Origin: Heliocidaris tuberculata
Taxonomy: Eukaryota > Echinodermata > Echinoidea > Camarodonta > Echinometridae
Length of the DNA stretch: 64,000 nt
Direction of reading: 5' to 3'
Assembly (NCBI GenBank): GCA_025618425.1
Contig: CM046845.1
Span: 6,873,491-6,937,490 of the forward strand
Shown here one piece after another: positions 1 to 12,079 of the stretch (position 1 is its first letter; each line of letters opens with the position of its first letter). Below the pieces are notes generated by a model. That model had not been told where the DNA came from. It ran no database searches and was given only the letters and a program-made list of their open reading frames with translations. The translations under genes and the position numbers were made by a program.

Positions 1-48
1 AGGAGCCATTTTCAGCTTTGTTATTTCAAAGACATCGGGATACATTTT

Positions 49-446
49 CAATGGGTGCAATTACTGGTCATAAGTTGGTTTTTGCATAAAGATGCTCTAC
101 GCTTTAATAACGTGATAATTTATTATTTTTTCTAGATGTTAGCATCAAATAAGGTCAGCTACCCTCCATTTTTCTGTACCTGGATCAAGTTTCTTTTAGG
201 ATTACATAAATGTTCAAAAGAACACATCATTAACCAATATCATTAAACAATGGGTCCAATTACTGGTCATAAGTTGTTTTTTGCATAAAGATGCTCTACG
301 CTTTAATAACGTGATAATTTATAATTTTTTCTAGATGTTAGCATCATATAAGGTCAGCTACCCTCCATTTTTCTGTACCTGGATCAAGTTTCTTTTAGGA
401 TTACATAAATGTTCAAAAGAACACATCATTAATCAATATCATTAAA
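49..446. repeat. 199-bp tandem duplication, two units
   Basis: Two head-to-tail units, 49-247 and 248-446, are almost identical. Both contain ATTACTGGTCATAAGTTG and end near AATATCATTAAACA. The spacing is exactly 199 bases at both the start and the end of the unit. The few differences (for example GGTGCAA against GGTCCAA) suggest a recent duplication. No coding potential or terminal inverted repeat is visible. Confidence 0.9.
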
Positions 447-1716
447 CACAGTCTGTCCATATGAAAGTGGGGATTCTTACAAATTAATTCAATGATTCAC
501 ATTGCCCAAAATGAAAAAAAAAAATGAAAATAGATCTCCAGAAGATAACATAACTCTCCTTTTACAATATCAAGTAGTTAATACAGATACATACAGCCAC
601 CCATCTACGTTTAATCTGCAAATACCAAAAACCTTCATCTCTATGCGTAAACCCAGTACAAGTTTTCAGGACGCGGATATGAAAGAAGAGATTTTATTGC
701 AACCAGCTGGATGACTTATGAATAAGTGGAGTGAATTTGACTGGTGCAACTGAAAAATGAATCAATCACCAATTTTGGACTTCCATTGTTTGAGCTTTTT
801 TTTAAAGGATGGGAATTTTACTGCTGTCAGTTCTAGACAATATCAAGTCTTAATAGGGGCAGTTGGGTTCCATTTGTAAATGATAATAACGTGCTATCAT
901 TAAGGGTATCGTAAATCACTGCTTCTGATATTGGACACGGGAGCTGCATGATCACGTCTTCAATTGATATGAAAATTAGTCAAAAGGCCTGTACTATTGG
1001 GAGGTCAACATAATTGACCTTTTATCATAACCGCAGACAGCGTATAGTCTATCTCGAAGTTTTCTCGTCCTAATTCAAACTTTATTTTTCAAAAAAAAAA
1101 AAAAAAAAAAAAAACTTCCAAAACGGTACTTTGGATACTCACAATTACAACACAAAACCATATTTATTCAAACATGGACAACGGGTGCTCCTGCTGAGAT
1201 TTCAGAACAAAAAGTGAGCACAAACCGTAAATTATTGATTCTGATTTACATCTAGATAAATTTCACATTTTTGTCAATTGATTGTGAATCAACACACAGA
1301 GAAAAGAGCCATTATGTTTGGGGAGGTATGAATGATTATGTCTCTATATAGATGCCCTTACTGGGCGCCACGGTTTAATGATTTTCGAATCAATGTTGAG
1401 AATTCAAAGGAAAACAGGGTATGCAGCAGAGCGATACAATGCTCCTATTAAATCTGCACAAAGAAGCCCATGTTTCAACCCGGGGTATAGGACATAAATC
1501 AGGGTGTCCTCTTCTAATATTTCTGTTTTTTCACCACTTTTTATTCCTTCCCAAACTCTTTTGCTAGCAAGGAACTCAGAGTACATCGTAAGTCCCAGTC
1601 CCTCTTCAATTTACCGTATTTATTTTGAATTCAAAGTGGTAAATGTGACCAAATCAATTTGATCGTTTAATAGGAGGGGTATAAAGAAAGACTTTGACTA
1701 GAAGTTAGATACCCAC
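447..1716. other. AT-rich stretch without recognised gene
   Basis: I see no convincing exon, RNA gene or element here. A poly-A run of about 24 bases lies at 1090-1113. Short open frames on either strand lack splice-site context or any recognisable family. Confidence 0.5.
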
Positions 1717-1904
1717 CGTCCGTACTCGCCGTGCCTTTGCTGCTGTCGGACGACGATACCACGGTGCTCCTCGATCTCTTTGTGGAAGTCATTGACGTCG
1801 TGTATCCGAGCCAGTAGGACGACGGAGGCGCACACGGTCAAGATCACGGCGACCACCGTACTGCGACGACGTCGGAACCAGCGCCCCATCTTGAATCTGA
1901 GCAT
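1717..1904 (-). CDS. Candidate first coding exon of a type II (signal-anchor) membrane protein
   Basis: On the minus strand an ATG at 1904 opens a 62-codon frame rich in G and C, unlike the AT-rich flanks. A second in-frame ATG at 1889 has a better start context (A at -3, G at +4) and may be the true start. The protein begins with a basic patch (FRRRR), then about 18 hydrophobic residues (STVVAVILTVCASVVLLA), then a charged stretch (EIEEHRGIVVRQQQRHGEYG). This is the N-terminal layout of a Golgi enzyme such as a glycosyltransferase or sulfotransferase. A good 5' splice site (ACG|GTGGGT) follows at 1716, so the frame would continue in another exon. No later exon was found in the window. The enzyme class is an inference from topology only. 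Confidence 0.45.
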
Positions 1905-1989
1905 TAGATCTGGCTGAAGAGGATGACGAAGTCGTTGATGATGAGGAAAGAAAATACTCCTTCCTGCGGACGTAGCTTGCAGTCAAGGG

Positions 1990-4349
1990 TTGGTGTGAAG
2001 ATTGGAAGCCTAATCTACAGCACTGGTGACGTCGATAAGATCATTATGATTTTGGTCGTCTCGAGTTATACCGAAGGACTGTCTTCAAATGGCTAAGCAT
2101 GTGAAACTAGTCCACTTTCACCAGAAATTGTCGACTCGACTAATCAGGAATTGGAGTCCAAAGTGTTGATGGCCGTTTCTACATGATTGGGTTTGTCGCT
2201 TGGAGGGCCCTCACCTATGCTCCATCTGCAAACAGTAAAACAAGGAATGAAAATCCTTCCATGAATTGTAATTTGAATATTTTTATAATTATATGAAGAT
2301 ATCATAATAGATTCCCCCCCCCCCCCCCCCCCCCGGTGAGGCGTAATTGCACCGAGTAATTACAATGCAATGAGAACCACGATAGTATGCATTTATATGT
2401 TTGAATATCCAGAAAGCAGTGTTCAATACAGGCCACCTATTATTGTATTAACAAAAAGGAAAATCAATTAGAGATAGAGAGAGAGAGAGAGAGTGGAGAC
2501 GTCAGAAAATGATTTTCAAAATCTAAATATTATTTCGGTAAAACCACAAAGTTTGACAACAGCTCTATAATGATTTTTTTTTCTTCTTCTTCTTCTACCA
2601 TACCAGTGACGCGTCTATTGTTTCCAAGCAAGTTACAGACCACAACAATTGGCAAACTTGAAAAGGAAATTGATAATGAATGTGGTGAATCTGGCATGAC
2701 ATAAAACGGGAACGCCTCAACCCTGATCTGCTCATTAAAATAACAATTGAAAGCTCAAAATAAAACATAGGTAGCTCGTCAGCCAACAGTGATCAAAATG
2801 CCACTGAGTGTGCAGTCTTTCTTCTCTTTCGCAAGTGAGCACCCCAAAAATGGAAATATTGGACTAAGCAAAATTTATTCCCCCGATCAAAAAAAAAACA
2901 ACCAAAAAAAAAAAAAAAAACCCAAAACCAAAAAAATAGGGTGACTAGAAGGATGTCAAAAATGACCTTCCCGACATTGATTTTTTTTTTCACCCCGGAA
3001 TGTGATTTCCAGAATTTCTAAAAATCCAGAATTTTTCTTTCTTCAGGACTTGATCGGCCTATGGCTAACATGTGCATTCAGTCAGTGCCGTATTTTCTGA
3101 TTAACATGGAGGCATGTAGCAATTAACGATTATTTGCAAATACATAAGGCATAATTCGTACATTCATACATTTGGCAAAAGTAATCGTGCTGACCTAATT
3201 TCGTAATCAAGAATAATTAATCTGATTCTCGTTTAAATTCGATCTTGCTCCACGCTCCTACGATTTCTTAATGTCAAGTAGTCAGTGAATGAAACAAAAG
3301 TGTATATCAAAATTATATAATAATGACCATAAACACAATAAAAGTATAATTATAGACACCCATACGATAACTCGATAAAAATTAGGTCTAGATTGGATTA
3401 ATATTGAAGTGAAGAAATTTGATGAGGAAAGAGCTGGACATAATTTTGGTCCATTTATACTTGTTTGCAAAAGTATTATTTTATGTTTAAAACACTAAAA
3501 GCGCCTTGATTATTGTTTTAACCTGCTCCGTCTGATGCTGTGTTCTAAAAATAATGTTACTTGTCGTTAGCAATCGGATGTCATTGATTTCCTAGTCATG
3601 TGACCATCATGATGCCGAAAAGCCACGAAATGACACCACTTTGGTTGATGATTGAACATACATACCAAGTTAAATATTATGATGCTATAAATATATAGTG
3701 AAAGATCTATCAGGGATTGCATCGGACACTGGTGTAGAAATACGGTGATAATGACGAGGTTTCGACAACATAATGATCTACCACACAGGAGATTATCAAT
3801 CAGCACTTGTCTCTTTGTAACGATGAAAAAGAATCAAGAAATTAATGCCTGCATTTTATGTAAGTTGTAAAGATTCAACAAGACGTCTAATCATTGAAAT
3901 TTTCCTTCCTGTCAAGTCTTAACTCTCTCTCTAAAAAGTGAGATAGGACTTAATGCAACTTTCAAATAAAAAAATCTAAACATGACCCTACTTCCAACCA
4001 ATCATAATATTAGCATAATCACAACCGCATCGACTTCCCTTTTTTGATATTCGGTGGGGGGGGGGGGGGGGGGTATTCTAGATCATTTTTTTTTTTTTTT
4101 TTTTTACTTAAGAGGTCCGTAACCACTAGCGGATGCTTATGACAACCCTTAGTCTGTAAAACCCCAAGACAATTGTATTATGCTGCATACGGCACGAGAA
4201 GGGTTAATGAAACTTAAGCGGTCAACAGTCGGAATCCTCCCTGAACATGAGATGACGGACAAGATTTCTTGTGGCAATACACAGTCACTTTGCTCAGACG
4301 ATATGAAAACAAACACAAAGCTGCAGCACTACCTCTTCAATTATACACC
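1990..4349. other. Non-coding stretch with homopolymers
   Basis: No gene is recognised. Visible contents are a run of 21 C (2314-2334), a short GA repeat (about 2471-2494), mixed A runs near 2886-2936, a run of 18 G (4056-4073) and a T run just after it (4087-4105). Confidence 0.55.
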
Positions 4350-4636
4350 CATCCACTGGAGGATTGGGGGGAACAAGGCACAACCGGCCCGTGCAAAACT
4401 TCAAGAAAGTGCCCCCCTTTTTCAGGTAATTTGTTTTTTAATTTTTGTTTTGCTTGTCAGAGAATTTGGAAGTAAGGCACCCCCTTATAAAAAAAAGCTT
4501 ATAATCTTGCTTAAGTTGCTTTTAAACAAGGCATGTGTGCTACGTACAAAAGCCGTGTTATGTTTTTGCTTGTCAGAAAATTTTCGGAATACTGTGCCCA
4601 CTAATTTTACAAAATCCTGGATCCGCCCCTGCATCC
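4350..4636. repeat. Dispersed repeat ending in CCTGGATCCGCCCCTGC
   Basis: The segment has the words TTGCTTGTCAGA (twice) and AAAATCCTGGATCCGCCCC. The same words recur at 21487-21662, where they bound a C-rich and T-rich core. It is therefore a copy of a dispersed non-autonomous repeat. An open frame of 169 codons across it is a by-product of the repeat. Confidence 0.55.
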
Positions 4637-4639
4637 ATC

Positions 4640-6781
4640 ATCACTCGTTCAAGAGTGGTGCGAAGGTGGCAAAAAAAAAAAATAAATAAAAATAAATAAA
4701 TAAAAGCTCAGAAAAGAAATACGTATTTTAATGATTTCAAATGAACTACAATAGAATATCTGGAGCATGACAAATTGCCCTGAATGTGTCAAATTCCATT
4801 CTCACTCACTTTTTATTTCATTCCCAGTCAATTTATTCGAGACAGGAACGGTGAAGTCTCAGCTTTTATATCCTGTACACTATAGTGGGATGAAAAGTAC
4901 CATTTTTTCACTGTAAGTCGTATCAATAATGAGTTGAGAGTGACTGTTAGCGGTTGAGTTCCCTGTAATTGAAGTCTATTGTTAATGGAACGATGCTTTT
5001 CAAGAAGGCTGGAATAATTGTTAAGTTAATCTTAATGGTTTCATTCACCGGCTTGCGTAAATATTGCCAAGGACCTGTGCTTTATAATCTAGGTACTTAT
5101 AACATCGACATGGGAAATTGAAACAATATAATGTAGGGGACACTATATGGGTTTCATACACTGGGAGAGGGTATGGAGTTTTTTTTTTACACCAAAATGT
5201 ATATTTCCAACGAACATGGAAAAGAAGGTTAAAGCTTATTTGACAAAATGTATTTCATGCTCAACGTGGCACCGAAAATCCGTTTGAAAGACCAAATTTC
5301 CTTTTGTTAATGGTAAGCCTATCGGTTCATACTTTTATGACAGACTTATAGTCGTTGACATGGAACTTCTACAAAAATAATATATTCATTTCATATATTA
5401 TATTCAATATTCATTTCATGCTCCTTTCTGTAATCATTATACACTTATATTTCATAAACGTTTCCGAGAATACGTCGATGAAGCTTTCGGACTCCCCCCC
5501 CCCCTCCCCCTCCCCCAATCATCACTCACTGTCGAAATATAAAACACCATCTATAATCAATCTACATAATGGGCGTGTGGTGTGATGCTCTGAACATTTT
5601 GAACAATTTTTATTAGTATGATCATACAGAGGGAAAAGTATCTCATTGTTAACAGCTGTCGATGCTTGAAAGCATATGTACAACATACGTGCCCAACAGC
5701 TCTCCAAAAATCATATTTTTTAATCATTTACTCCTGATTTTCCATTCTCTACGGTATATATTGCTTCCTGTGAAGTCGACAGACTCCCCAATTTTTGCAC
5801 GCGAGCTGAGATTTACGCCTTTGTATTCCCACGTATCCGATTCCTAGGAAAGGTATAATAAGGATATGGTTAATAAAATTATATTGGTAGGTGAAGCGAA
5901 ATTGATTTCCAAAAATGATTGGTTTAGCACATGGCAGAAGTAGAATGGAGTTTTTCGACATTGTTGTATCATTTGTACGATAAGTGTTGAGTCAACTGAT
6001 CAATATATCCGATATTCATAAGCGGTTTTGCAGATAATTTTTCAAAATAAACTTAAGAGTTTTCAGTAAGTTTTTTGTTGTTGTTGTTAAACTTTAGGTA
6101 AGACATCAGTCCTTCAGTATTAGAGGTCATGAAAATTAAATGAGATAATTATAGTGTAACAAAAACAGAAAATACTTATCGAGGGCATAATTTAGTTTTC
6201 TATGCGCTATAAAAAATAAGTATTCTAAAAGTAATGAGAAGGAATCCACAGTGATTCTGTTCATAGTTTGGACACAGAAAAAAAAATGACTCAGCAAACT
6301 TTCCCTTGAAATACCGTGTAAAGATCTGACAGCAATTACAATTAAACAAAGACAAAGATCTTATTCCCACGTCTCATTATTCCACTGACCAAGAAAATGC
6401 CAGGGTTGTTGCTATTCATCATCTAAAATCAAAGATATTTGATGAATGGCTTTTTGAGGGCTTACCAACATTATAAATGACAAGCTGAAAATTTAAAAAG
6501 GTATTGATGAGAACTAGTGAGCTGTGAAGGACGCAATGCAGTGTATCGCGTGATTTGTAATGGTAACCAGCTTTCAATAGATGTTTCAATTTTGGACTAC
6601 ACGGCAAATATGACAGGCTATACTCAACATTCTCACAATTGCTTAGGTGAATTCCACAGCGTAACACTGAATAATCGTGAATTTTCCACAAGTAAAAATA
6701 CTGATGAAAATATTAATATATAGGCCTAAAGTAAAAATACAGAATAATAAAATCCATCTCCAATCTCGATCGAATTTCGAA
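4640..6781. other. AT-rich stretch without recognised gene
   Basis: I see no supported exon, RNA gene or complete element. The open frames are short, AT-driven and lack good splice sites. Confidence 0.5.
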
Positions 6782-6826
6782 GGAGGAACCAGGGAGGTGG
6801 AAGAGAGACTACCTCCCTGGAGGAAC
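6782..6826. mobile_element. Minute hairpin insertion with 8-bp direct repeats (copy 1)
   Basis: A perfect 10-bp stem CCAGGGAGGT / ACCTCCCTGG (6789-6798 and 6811-6820) encloses a 12-base loop. The hairpin lies between two exact copies of GGAGGAAC (6782-6789 and 6819-6826), which reads as a target-site duplication. The CAGGG terminus and the 8-bp duplication are those of hAT transposons. The inserted body is only about 29 bases. Similar hairpins at 16974-17014 and 19920-19965 support a family. Confidence 0.6.
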
Positions 6827-7120
6827 TGACACAAAACTCCTATTTTGCTCCAGCAAAGTATATTCGAACAGTCGCACTGCGGTGAAGGCATTTGGCTCTC
6901 AGTTCAATCCTTGCTAGGTGCCACTCACCTGCTCACGGGACCATCACTATACGGGGCTGTGTCAATTTTGGCCTGTTACGACCTCTAAGTTGAAGAGGTA
7001 AAAACACTAATATAATTTTGAAAAAATACTTCCTTCTACATTTTAGAATGATAGAATATCTAATTTCATGCCAGATCCTTCGATAGGATTTTTATCATCT
7101 TGATCAAATGAAATTTTCAG

Positions 7121-7314
7121 GCTGTTTTTGGTCAGTGAACTTGCTCCTCTCCTGCACACATACGGGCAAGATATCACACACTTGCCTATGGGAGACAATT
7201 GCTCATGGTATGAAGGTACAGAGTGCGAGATATCTCCAATAACCTCGCAAAAGTGTGACTCGGTGCTTACATTATTGGACCTCATGACGAGCATCACTGA
7301 TGAGGCTGACCTCG
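7121..7314 (+). CDS. Candidate internal exon, protein not recognised
   Basis: A splice acceptor (AAATTTTCAG at 7111-7120) is followed by 64 open codons and a good donor (CTCG|GTAAAT at 7315). The predicted peptide runs LFLVSELAPLLHTYGQD... to ...MTSITDEADLG. It has three cysteines, including GDNCSWYEGTEC, as in an extracellular or lumenal segment. The exon would start in phase 2 and end in phase 1. Without splicing the frame stops two codons after the donor, which agrees with an exon boundary. I do not recognise the family, and no partner exon was found. An overlapping minus-strand frame is the alternative reading. Confidence 0.4.
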
Positions 7315-7319
7315 GTAAA

Positions 7320-8700
7320 TAAGACCATACAAATAGTATATATTACCTCATTCGTCATATTCCTAATTTATAGATCCATCCATTACTTCAGCAATACAAT
7401 ATTAAAAAATGACCATTGCAGGGCCGGTTTAGTGTATCCAGACAACAAGATTTTGAGTCCGCGTCAAATCGCAATTCAATGATCTCCTGACCAAATGATA
7501 AATCTTCGATAATCCGTTAAGCACATTTAATTGATAATGAAAAGGTACTTATACCATCAACGAGGCAGAAGTATTAATCCACACTTCTCAACTCCACCAC
7601 TCGACTACCGAACAAGTCTGGATCAGAGCTGAGCTAGCCAACGAATGAATGACCCCAAGGAAAACCGCGTCCAACGCAAGCCACATTCACAGCAGGGTAA
7701 TGACAAGCAATTAGGGGTTGCAGTACGTTCCTCGGACGGATGAACGCGAGACAAAAGAGGCAAGCACGGTACAAATACAGTAGGGGCTTGGGGCATTTCC
7801 CCCTTCAATCTTCACCCTCTCTCGCCTTTCTCTCCTTTCTCTCCGAGCTCCTTTTCAATTTCTTTTCAATTCCACTTCTCTTTCGTCAGTCAGTCTCATC
7901 CCCTTTTTTCAACCCATCTCCATTTTCGACTCCTTTCCACTTTTCATTCATTTCCCCTCTCTCTCGTTTTCACCCCTCTAAATTCTTACTTACCAGTCCC
8001 CACCCCTTATCCCTCCCCCTCTTAATCAGTTCTCATAACCACAGCTATAGCAATACATTACAGGATTACAGTTATCGACAATCCAAAGCATACCTTTGGC
8101 ACTGACGACCAGTACAAAAAGCAAATAATTACAACTAATTTCCACCACGGAACTGCCAAATTTCATTCTATTCCCTCAGACCCATTATCAACAGAGCTAT
8201 TCAATTAATTCAAGCTTACTCAAGCCTATTAAGTGTTTTAAGAAATCTCTCAATCTCTTTTCATTCGATGATATCAAACCAACGATATCAAAGGCAACTA
8301 CAAAGGACGTTCCGAATTTAATCCCCTCAAATAGTTTACCGATGACCACTGTTTCTACACAAGGTACTTCAGGTCAGTTTTGAAGGAATGATAGCGCTCG
8401 TTATATACTGATCTCACAATTAAAGTGGAACTATAGACCTGTAATCATGTCAATCACTCAACTGAACGTAAAGAAAGAAACACTTTACAAGAGGAGAAAG
8501 AAGTTCAGCAATGATAGCTTTTTTTAACATTTTGTTTTCCCAAGGCCCATCCTCTAAATGCTGTCGTGTGCGCGGTGTAGATTTTGCGATCATTAAAATC
8601 AATCTTTCGTGTACTTCGTCATGCACTCATCCAAAGTAATCAAATTTTGTCTAAGCTTGCCTAACGTGCCACCTATCAGCAATGAATATGTGTAGCTCTA
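7320..8700. other. Non-coding stretch with a CT-rich strand
   Basis: No gene is supported. From about 7795 to 8030 the plus strand is strongly pyrimidine-rich (runs of CTCTCTCG and TTTCTCC), which keeps a frame open by composition. The remainder has no visible structure. Confidence 0.5.
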
Positions 8701-8715
8701 TCATACCTCTGCTTG

Positions 8716-8718
<3 letters not shown>

Positions 8719-8762
<44 letters not shown>

Positions 8763-8779
8763 GGGGGGGGGGGGGGGGG
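8719..8779. repeat. (GA)n followed by G19 tract
   Basis: About twenty GA dinucleotides (8719-8758) are followed by AA and 19 consecutive G (8761-8779). GA runs next to G runs recur in this window (for example near 40121-40150), so the pairing is a feature of the genome's simple repeats. Confidence 0.9.
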
Positions 8780-8784
8780 AGAAT

Positions 8785-9491
8785 CGTGAACTTGAAGTAT
8801 ATAGATTTGTGCAGAACAATTGTCTAAGTCCTGTCTTTGTTGCTGCTCTGAGGGCGAAAATCACGGAACAAATGAATTTATAAGCAAAGGGGAAAAATAT
8901 CAACCGCAATTCACCAGCAGTGCTATTCCCATTTTACTTGTGATTAATGACACATTTCCTTCCATGAGAGAAAATTGAATGAAATAAAACTTGAGTATGG
9001 GAGAAATAATTTGTTGTTGAGGTGCCCCTTGGCTCGTGTTATTTACATTTAGAAACAGGAGACGTGTGTGTGGTATTGGTGGTGTCTTTGTGGAAGTGCC
9101 TACTGTAGTAGGAAAACAAGTGAGCTCTTATTTAGAAATGCAGGAATATAAGCAGACACGTGAGAAAATAAAATAATGGAAAATGCTAACGTGCAAAATC
9201 ATCTGGGTTACTCGAAAACCGTGAACTGCAGTTTCATTTGTTTTGTTTGTTTGAGTTTAAAGGCGCTTCTCATTCAGTAAGAATATTTGCGCCTCAATAT
9301 TTGCGCCGTGTGATTATCACGGCCTTTTATTATGGGGTGGGGATGTGTCATACACACGCGCCATTTTGTTTCATTTTTAATTTGCCTGAGAGATGGCTCA
9401 CATAGAAATACAAATAATAACATCAATGAAAACATTTATGTGTCGGGACAACGCATGCAGTCTATCTGTTGGCAACGATTTCCGGACTTCA
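8785..9491. other. AT-rich stretch without recognised gene
   Basis: Nothing with gene, RNA or element structure is visible. Confidence 0.5.
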
Positions 9492-9907
9492 TTAACCCTA
9501 GCTTCAGGACAGGAATTATTTCAGGGCTAAATTGATCTCATTTTGCTCTTTAAATTGGCAACAATAATACTTTTCTTTCAGTGCTAATTGCTTCTAAAAA
9601 GGTGTAATGTCTTTTAAAAAATAAACATGGTTAGAAATTCGTCAAAAAGTTTTAAAAATTGCCAATTTGATGAAAAACAATGATTTTGAACCTCTCAATG
9701 TGTTGCCAATTTAAGGATTTTAAAGCTTATTGTCATTTTTAAAATTCCTGGCATCAAACGCAGTATGGTCATGCAACAAAAATGGATATAGTGTGTGTAG
9801 AAATTTTTGCTCTTTCTACTCATGCATCTGGTATATTTTTTAGAGCTCTGAATTATAAGTTATTGAGCCAAACCACAAAATGTGGTCAATTGTCCTGAAA
9901 GGGTTAA
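9492..9907. mobile_element. Possible MITE with TTAACCC...GGGTTAA ends
   Basis: The left end TTAACCCTAGCTTCAGGAC (9492) is mirrored by GTCCTGAAAGGGTTAA (ending 9907), a gapped terminal inverted repeat. The interior is AT-rich with no coding potential. The word CTAGCTTCA occurs inside the left end and again just outside the right end. The boundaries are therefore uncertain. The 82-bp palindrome at 62379-62460 has similar termini. Confidence 0.4.
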
Positions 9908-9909
9908 CT

Positions 9910-11090
9910 CTAGCTTCATAGGATCAGTGGTTGAAAATAATTCTAAAGACGTCACAGTGAGACAGCCAGATAGTCCCCCCCCCCCCCCTCTTCCATCCTA
10001 AAAAAAATTGATCCGCACCCCTGGATGTGCCACACACGTGTTAGCTCGCAAAACACACGAATGCAAATTTGAATACAATCGACCAATACTACGATTAAAT
10101 TTGTTTCACTTGTTAAAAAAGTGCTATCTGTATATATTTTTCACTTTTTTCTTAAAAACCATGTTGAAAGATGGATGAGAAGAAACTAGTGACGAATCTA
10201 TGACGTCAGCAATTGTCATTTGCCTAGGCGCAAAATCAAGATCAATCGAATTTCCTCTAAATAATCCCTTTCTGCTCCGGACCTTCCTCTTTCAAAGGTT
10301 AAACTATGAATCGGAAAACATCTGTTTATTCAATATTTGGATAAATATTGTCTTCAGCTGACCGAAGAGTTTTTTGAGTTCATTTTATTCATTTAACTGA
10401 ATAAATCTTCGTATGCAGGCCTATCATGCCTATATGACAACTAAATCATTTATCATGTTTCAAGTTGACTTGAGCGCAGGGCACATAGAACAAAAATCAC
10501 ATTGCCACCAGGCCGAAGAGTTGTTGTTTTGTGTTGGTGTTGTGGTGTTTTGGGGTTGCTGTTGTTTTGTTTTTAGTTTTTGTTTTGTTTTGTTTTGTTT
10601 TTTGAAGGGGGGGGGGCGGAATAAACGATGAATAGATAATCCTCGAGACATGGAAATGGAAATTTGTGAAGGTGTCAAAATGTTAGTCACTGTTATTAAA
10701 ATCAAAATCCAATATGTTATCAATGCCTCAGCCTCTCAGATTCGCATTCCCAGCCTGTCCGATACGAAGAGAGACAGGTGACTCGATGAGTGATTAATAT
10801 GAACCAATATGAATTTGATAAGCTGCTAATTATATTTGGCGTGAAAGTTTATTGCTGGCTATAAATTTTATAGAGCTGTCGATGTCTGCATTTTTACTTT
10901 CTAGTAATTACTTGTGGGTCACCTAAAAATAAATCTGGCATGTGCGAACTGATGAGTGAGAAGCAAAAAGTCGTTAACTCTATACTGAGAATATATGGAT
11001 TTTACAGTCTCTATATATCATGGGGCGTCACTCATTTTCAGTAGGGGAGGGGGTATCGGAAGAATAATTGTTCGTGATACATAAACATAT
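9910..11090. other. Non-coding stretch
   Basis: No gene is supported. A C run (about 9974-9987) and a T/G-rich region (about 10525-10615) ending in a G run are the only visible features. Confidence 0.5.
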
Positions 11091-11092
11091 CG

Positions 11093-11360
11093 TGGAGGTG
11101 TCGTGGTACAGTGGATCATTCACTTGACTCTCAATCTAAGGGTTGAGAGTTCGAATCCCAGCCCGGCGCTAACGTCCTTTGGCAGGACATTTATCCACTT
11201 TTGCCACTCTCCACCCAGGTGTAAATGGGTACCCGATATGCTAGAGCACTACATATTTGGCCGCTCGGCTATAGCCGGGGTAATAATGTTGGAGCGCCAC
11301 GAGAGTCACAGCGTGACGGACCTGAGCGCCATACAAGAAGCCACGATTATTATTATTATC
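11093..11360 (+). mobile_element. tRNA-derived SINE
   Basis: The head has RNA polymerase III promoter boxes: A box TGGTACAGTGG (11104-11114) and B box AGTTCGAATCC at about 11148, spaced as in a tRNA. The body continues with a conserved-looking segment (GGCAGGACATTTATCCAC, then CACCCAGGTGTAAATGGGTA). It ends in an ATT trinucleotide tail (ATTATTATTATTATC, to about 11360), a typical SINE 3' end. A SINE is moved by LINE-encoded reverse transcriptase and encodes no protein. The tRNA of origin is not clear. The 96-codon frame over it is not a gene. Confidence 0.75.
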
Positions 11361-11934
11361 ATCCACAATTTTAAACACTGGAGCAATTATTGAAAGAGCA
11401 GCTGCTAGCCATACTCATCTTGCTCTCATTTTCTGGTTCATTCCATGAAGCTACAAACCAAACATGTAGGTTCATGGTCATTCTGAAGCCTGCACAACTG
11501 ATGACTGATCTGCATAGAGAAATTAGATAAAGAGAGGCGCAATCTCAGTTAAAAAGAAAAAGAGAAACTATAGGGGAGTTAACGACCTTTTTGCCCTGCA
11601 GGAACGATGATACTGGAAATCGATGACTAGTCCCACACGTGCCATATGCTAATCGTTATACCAAAAGAGCAAACGATCAAGACTTGTCAAAATCATTCGG
11701 CATAGGGAGTCATCATATGTCCGGGTATAGGGTGAACAGAACATACGTCGAATCCAATCAACAAATCGCAACATCAAAAATAGGAGCAGCCGTCGTGGTG
11801 ATGAGCAGTGTGGTGAAGGGAATGTTGCTAAAGGTAATGTAGACGAACGATCAAAAATAGAAATATAAAAGATAATGATGATGATGGTGGTGGTGGTTGT
11901 TTGTAGATGATGACGATTAGGATGATGACGACGA

Positions 11935-12023
11935 TGATTTTGATGAGATGATGATAATGAGGAGGAGGAGGAGGAGGAGGAGGAGGATAGTGATGATGGT
12001 AATGCTACTACTGATGATGTGAC

Positions 12024-12068
<45 letters not shown>

Positions 12069-12075
12069 AATGGTG
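11935..12075. repeat. GAT/GAG trinucleotide microsatellite
   Basis: The segment is dominated by GAT units, with a GGA/GAG block near 11960-11985 and a pure GAT block near 12023-12066. A poly-histidine frame on the minus strand is a product of this repeat. Confidence 0.9.
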
Positions 12076-12079
12076 ATGA

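Noticed and set aside
6866..6990. Possible tRNA-derived SINE relic (AGTTCAATCC as a weak B box)
   Set aside because: No convincing A box, body or tail was found.
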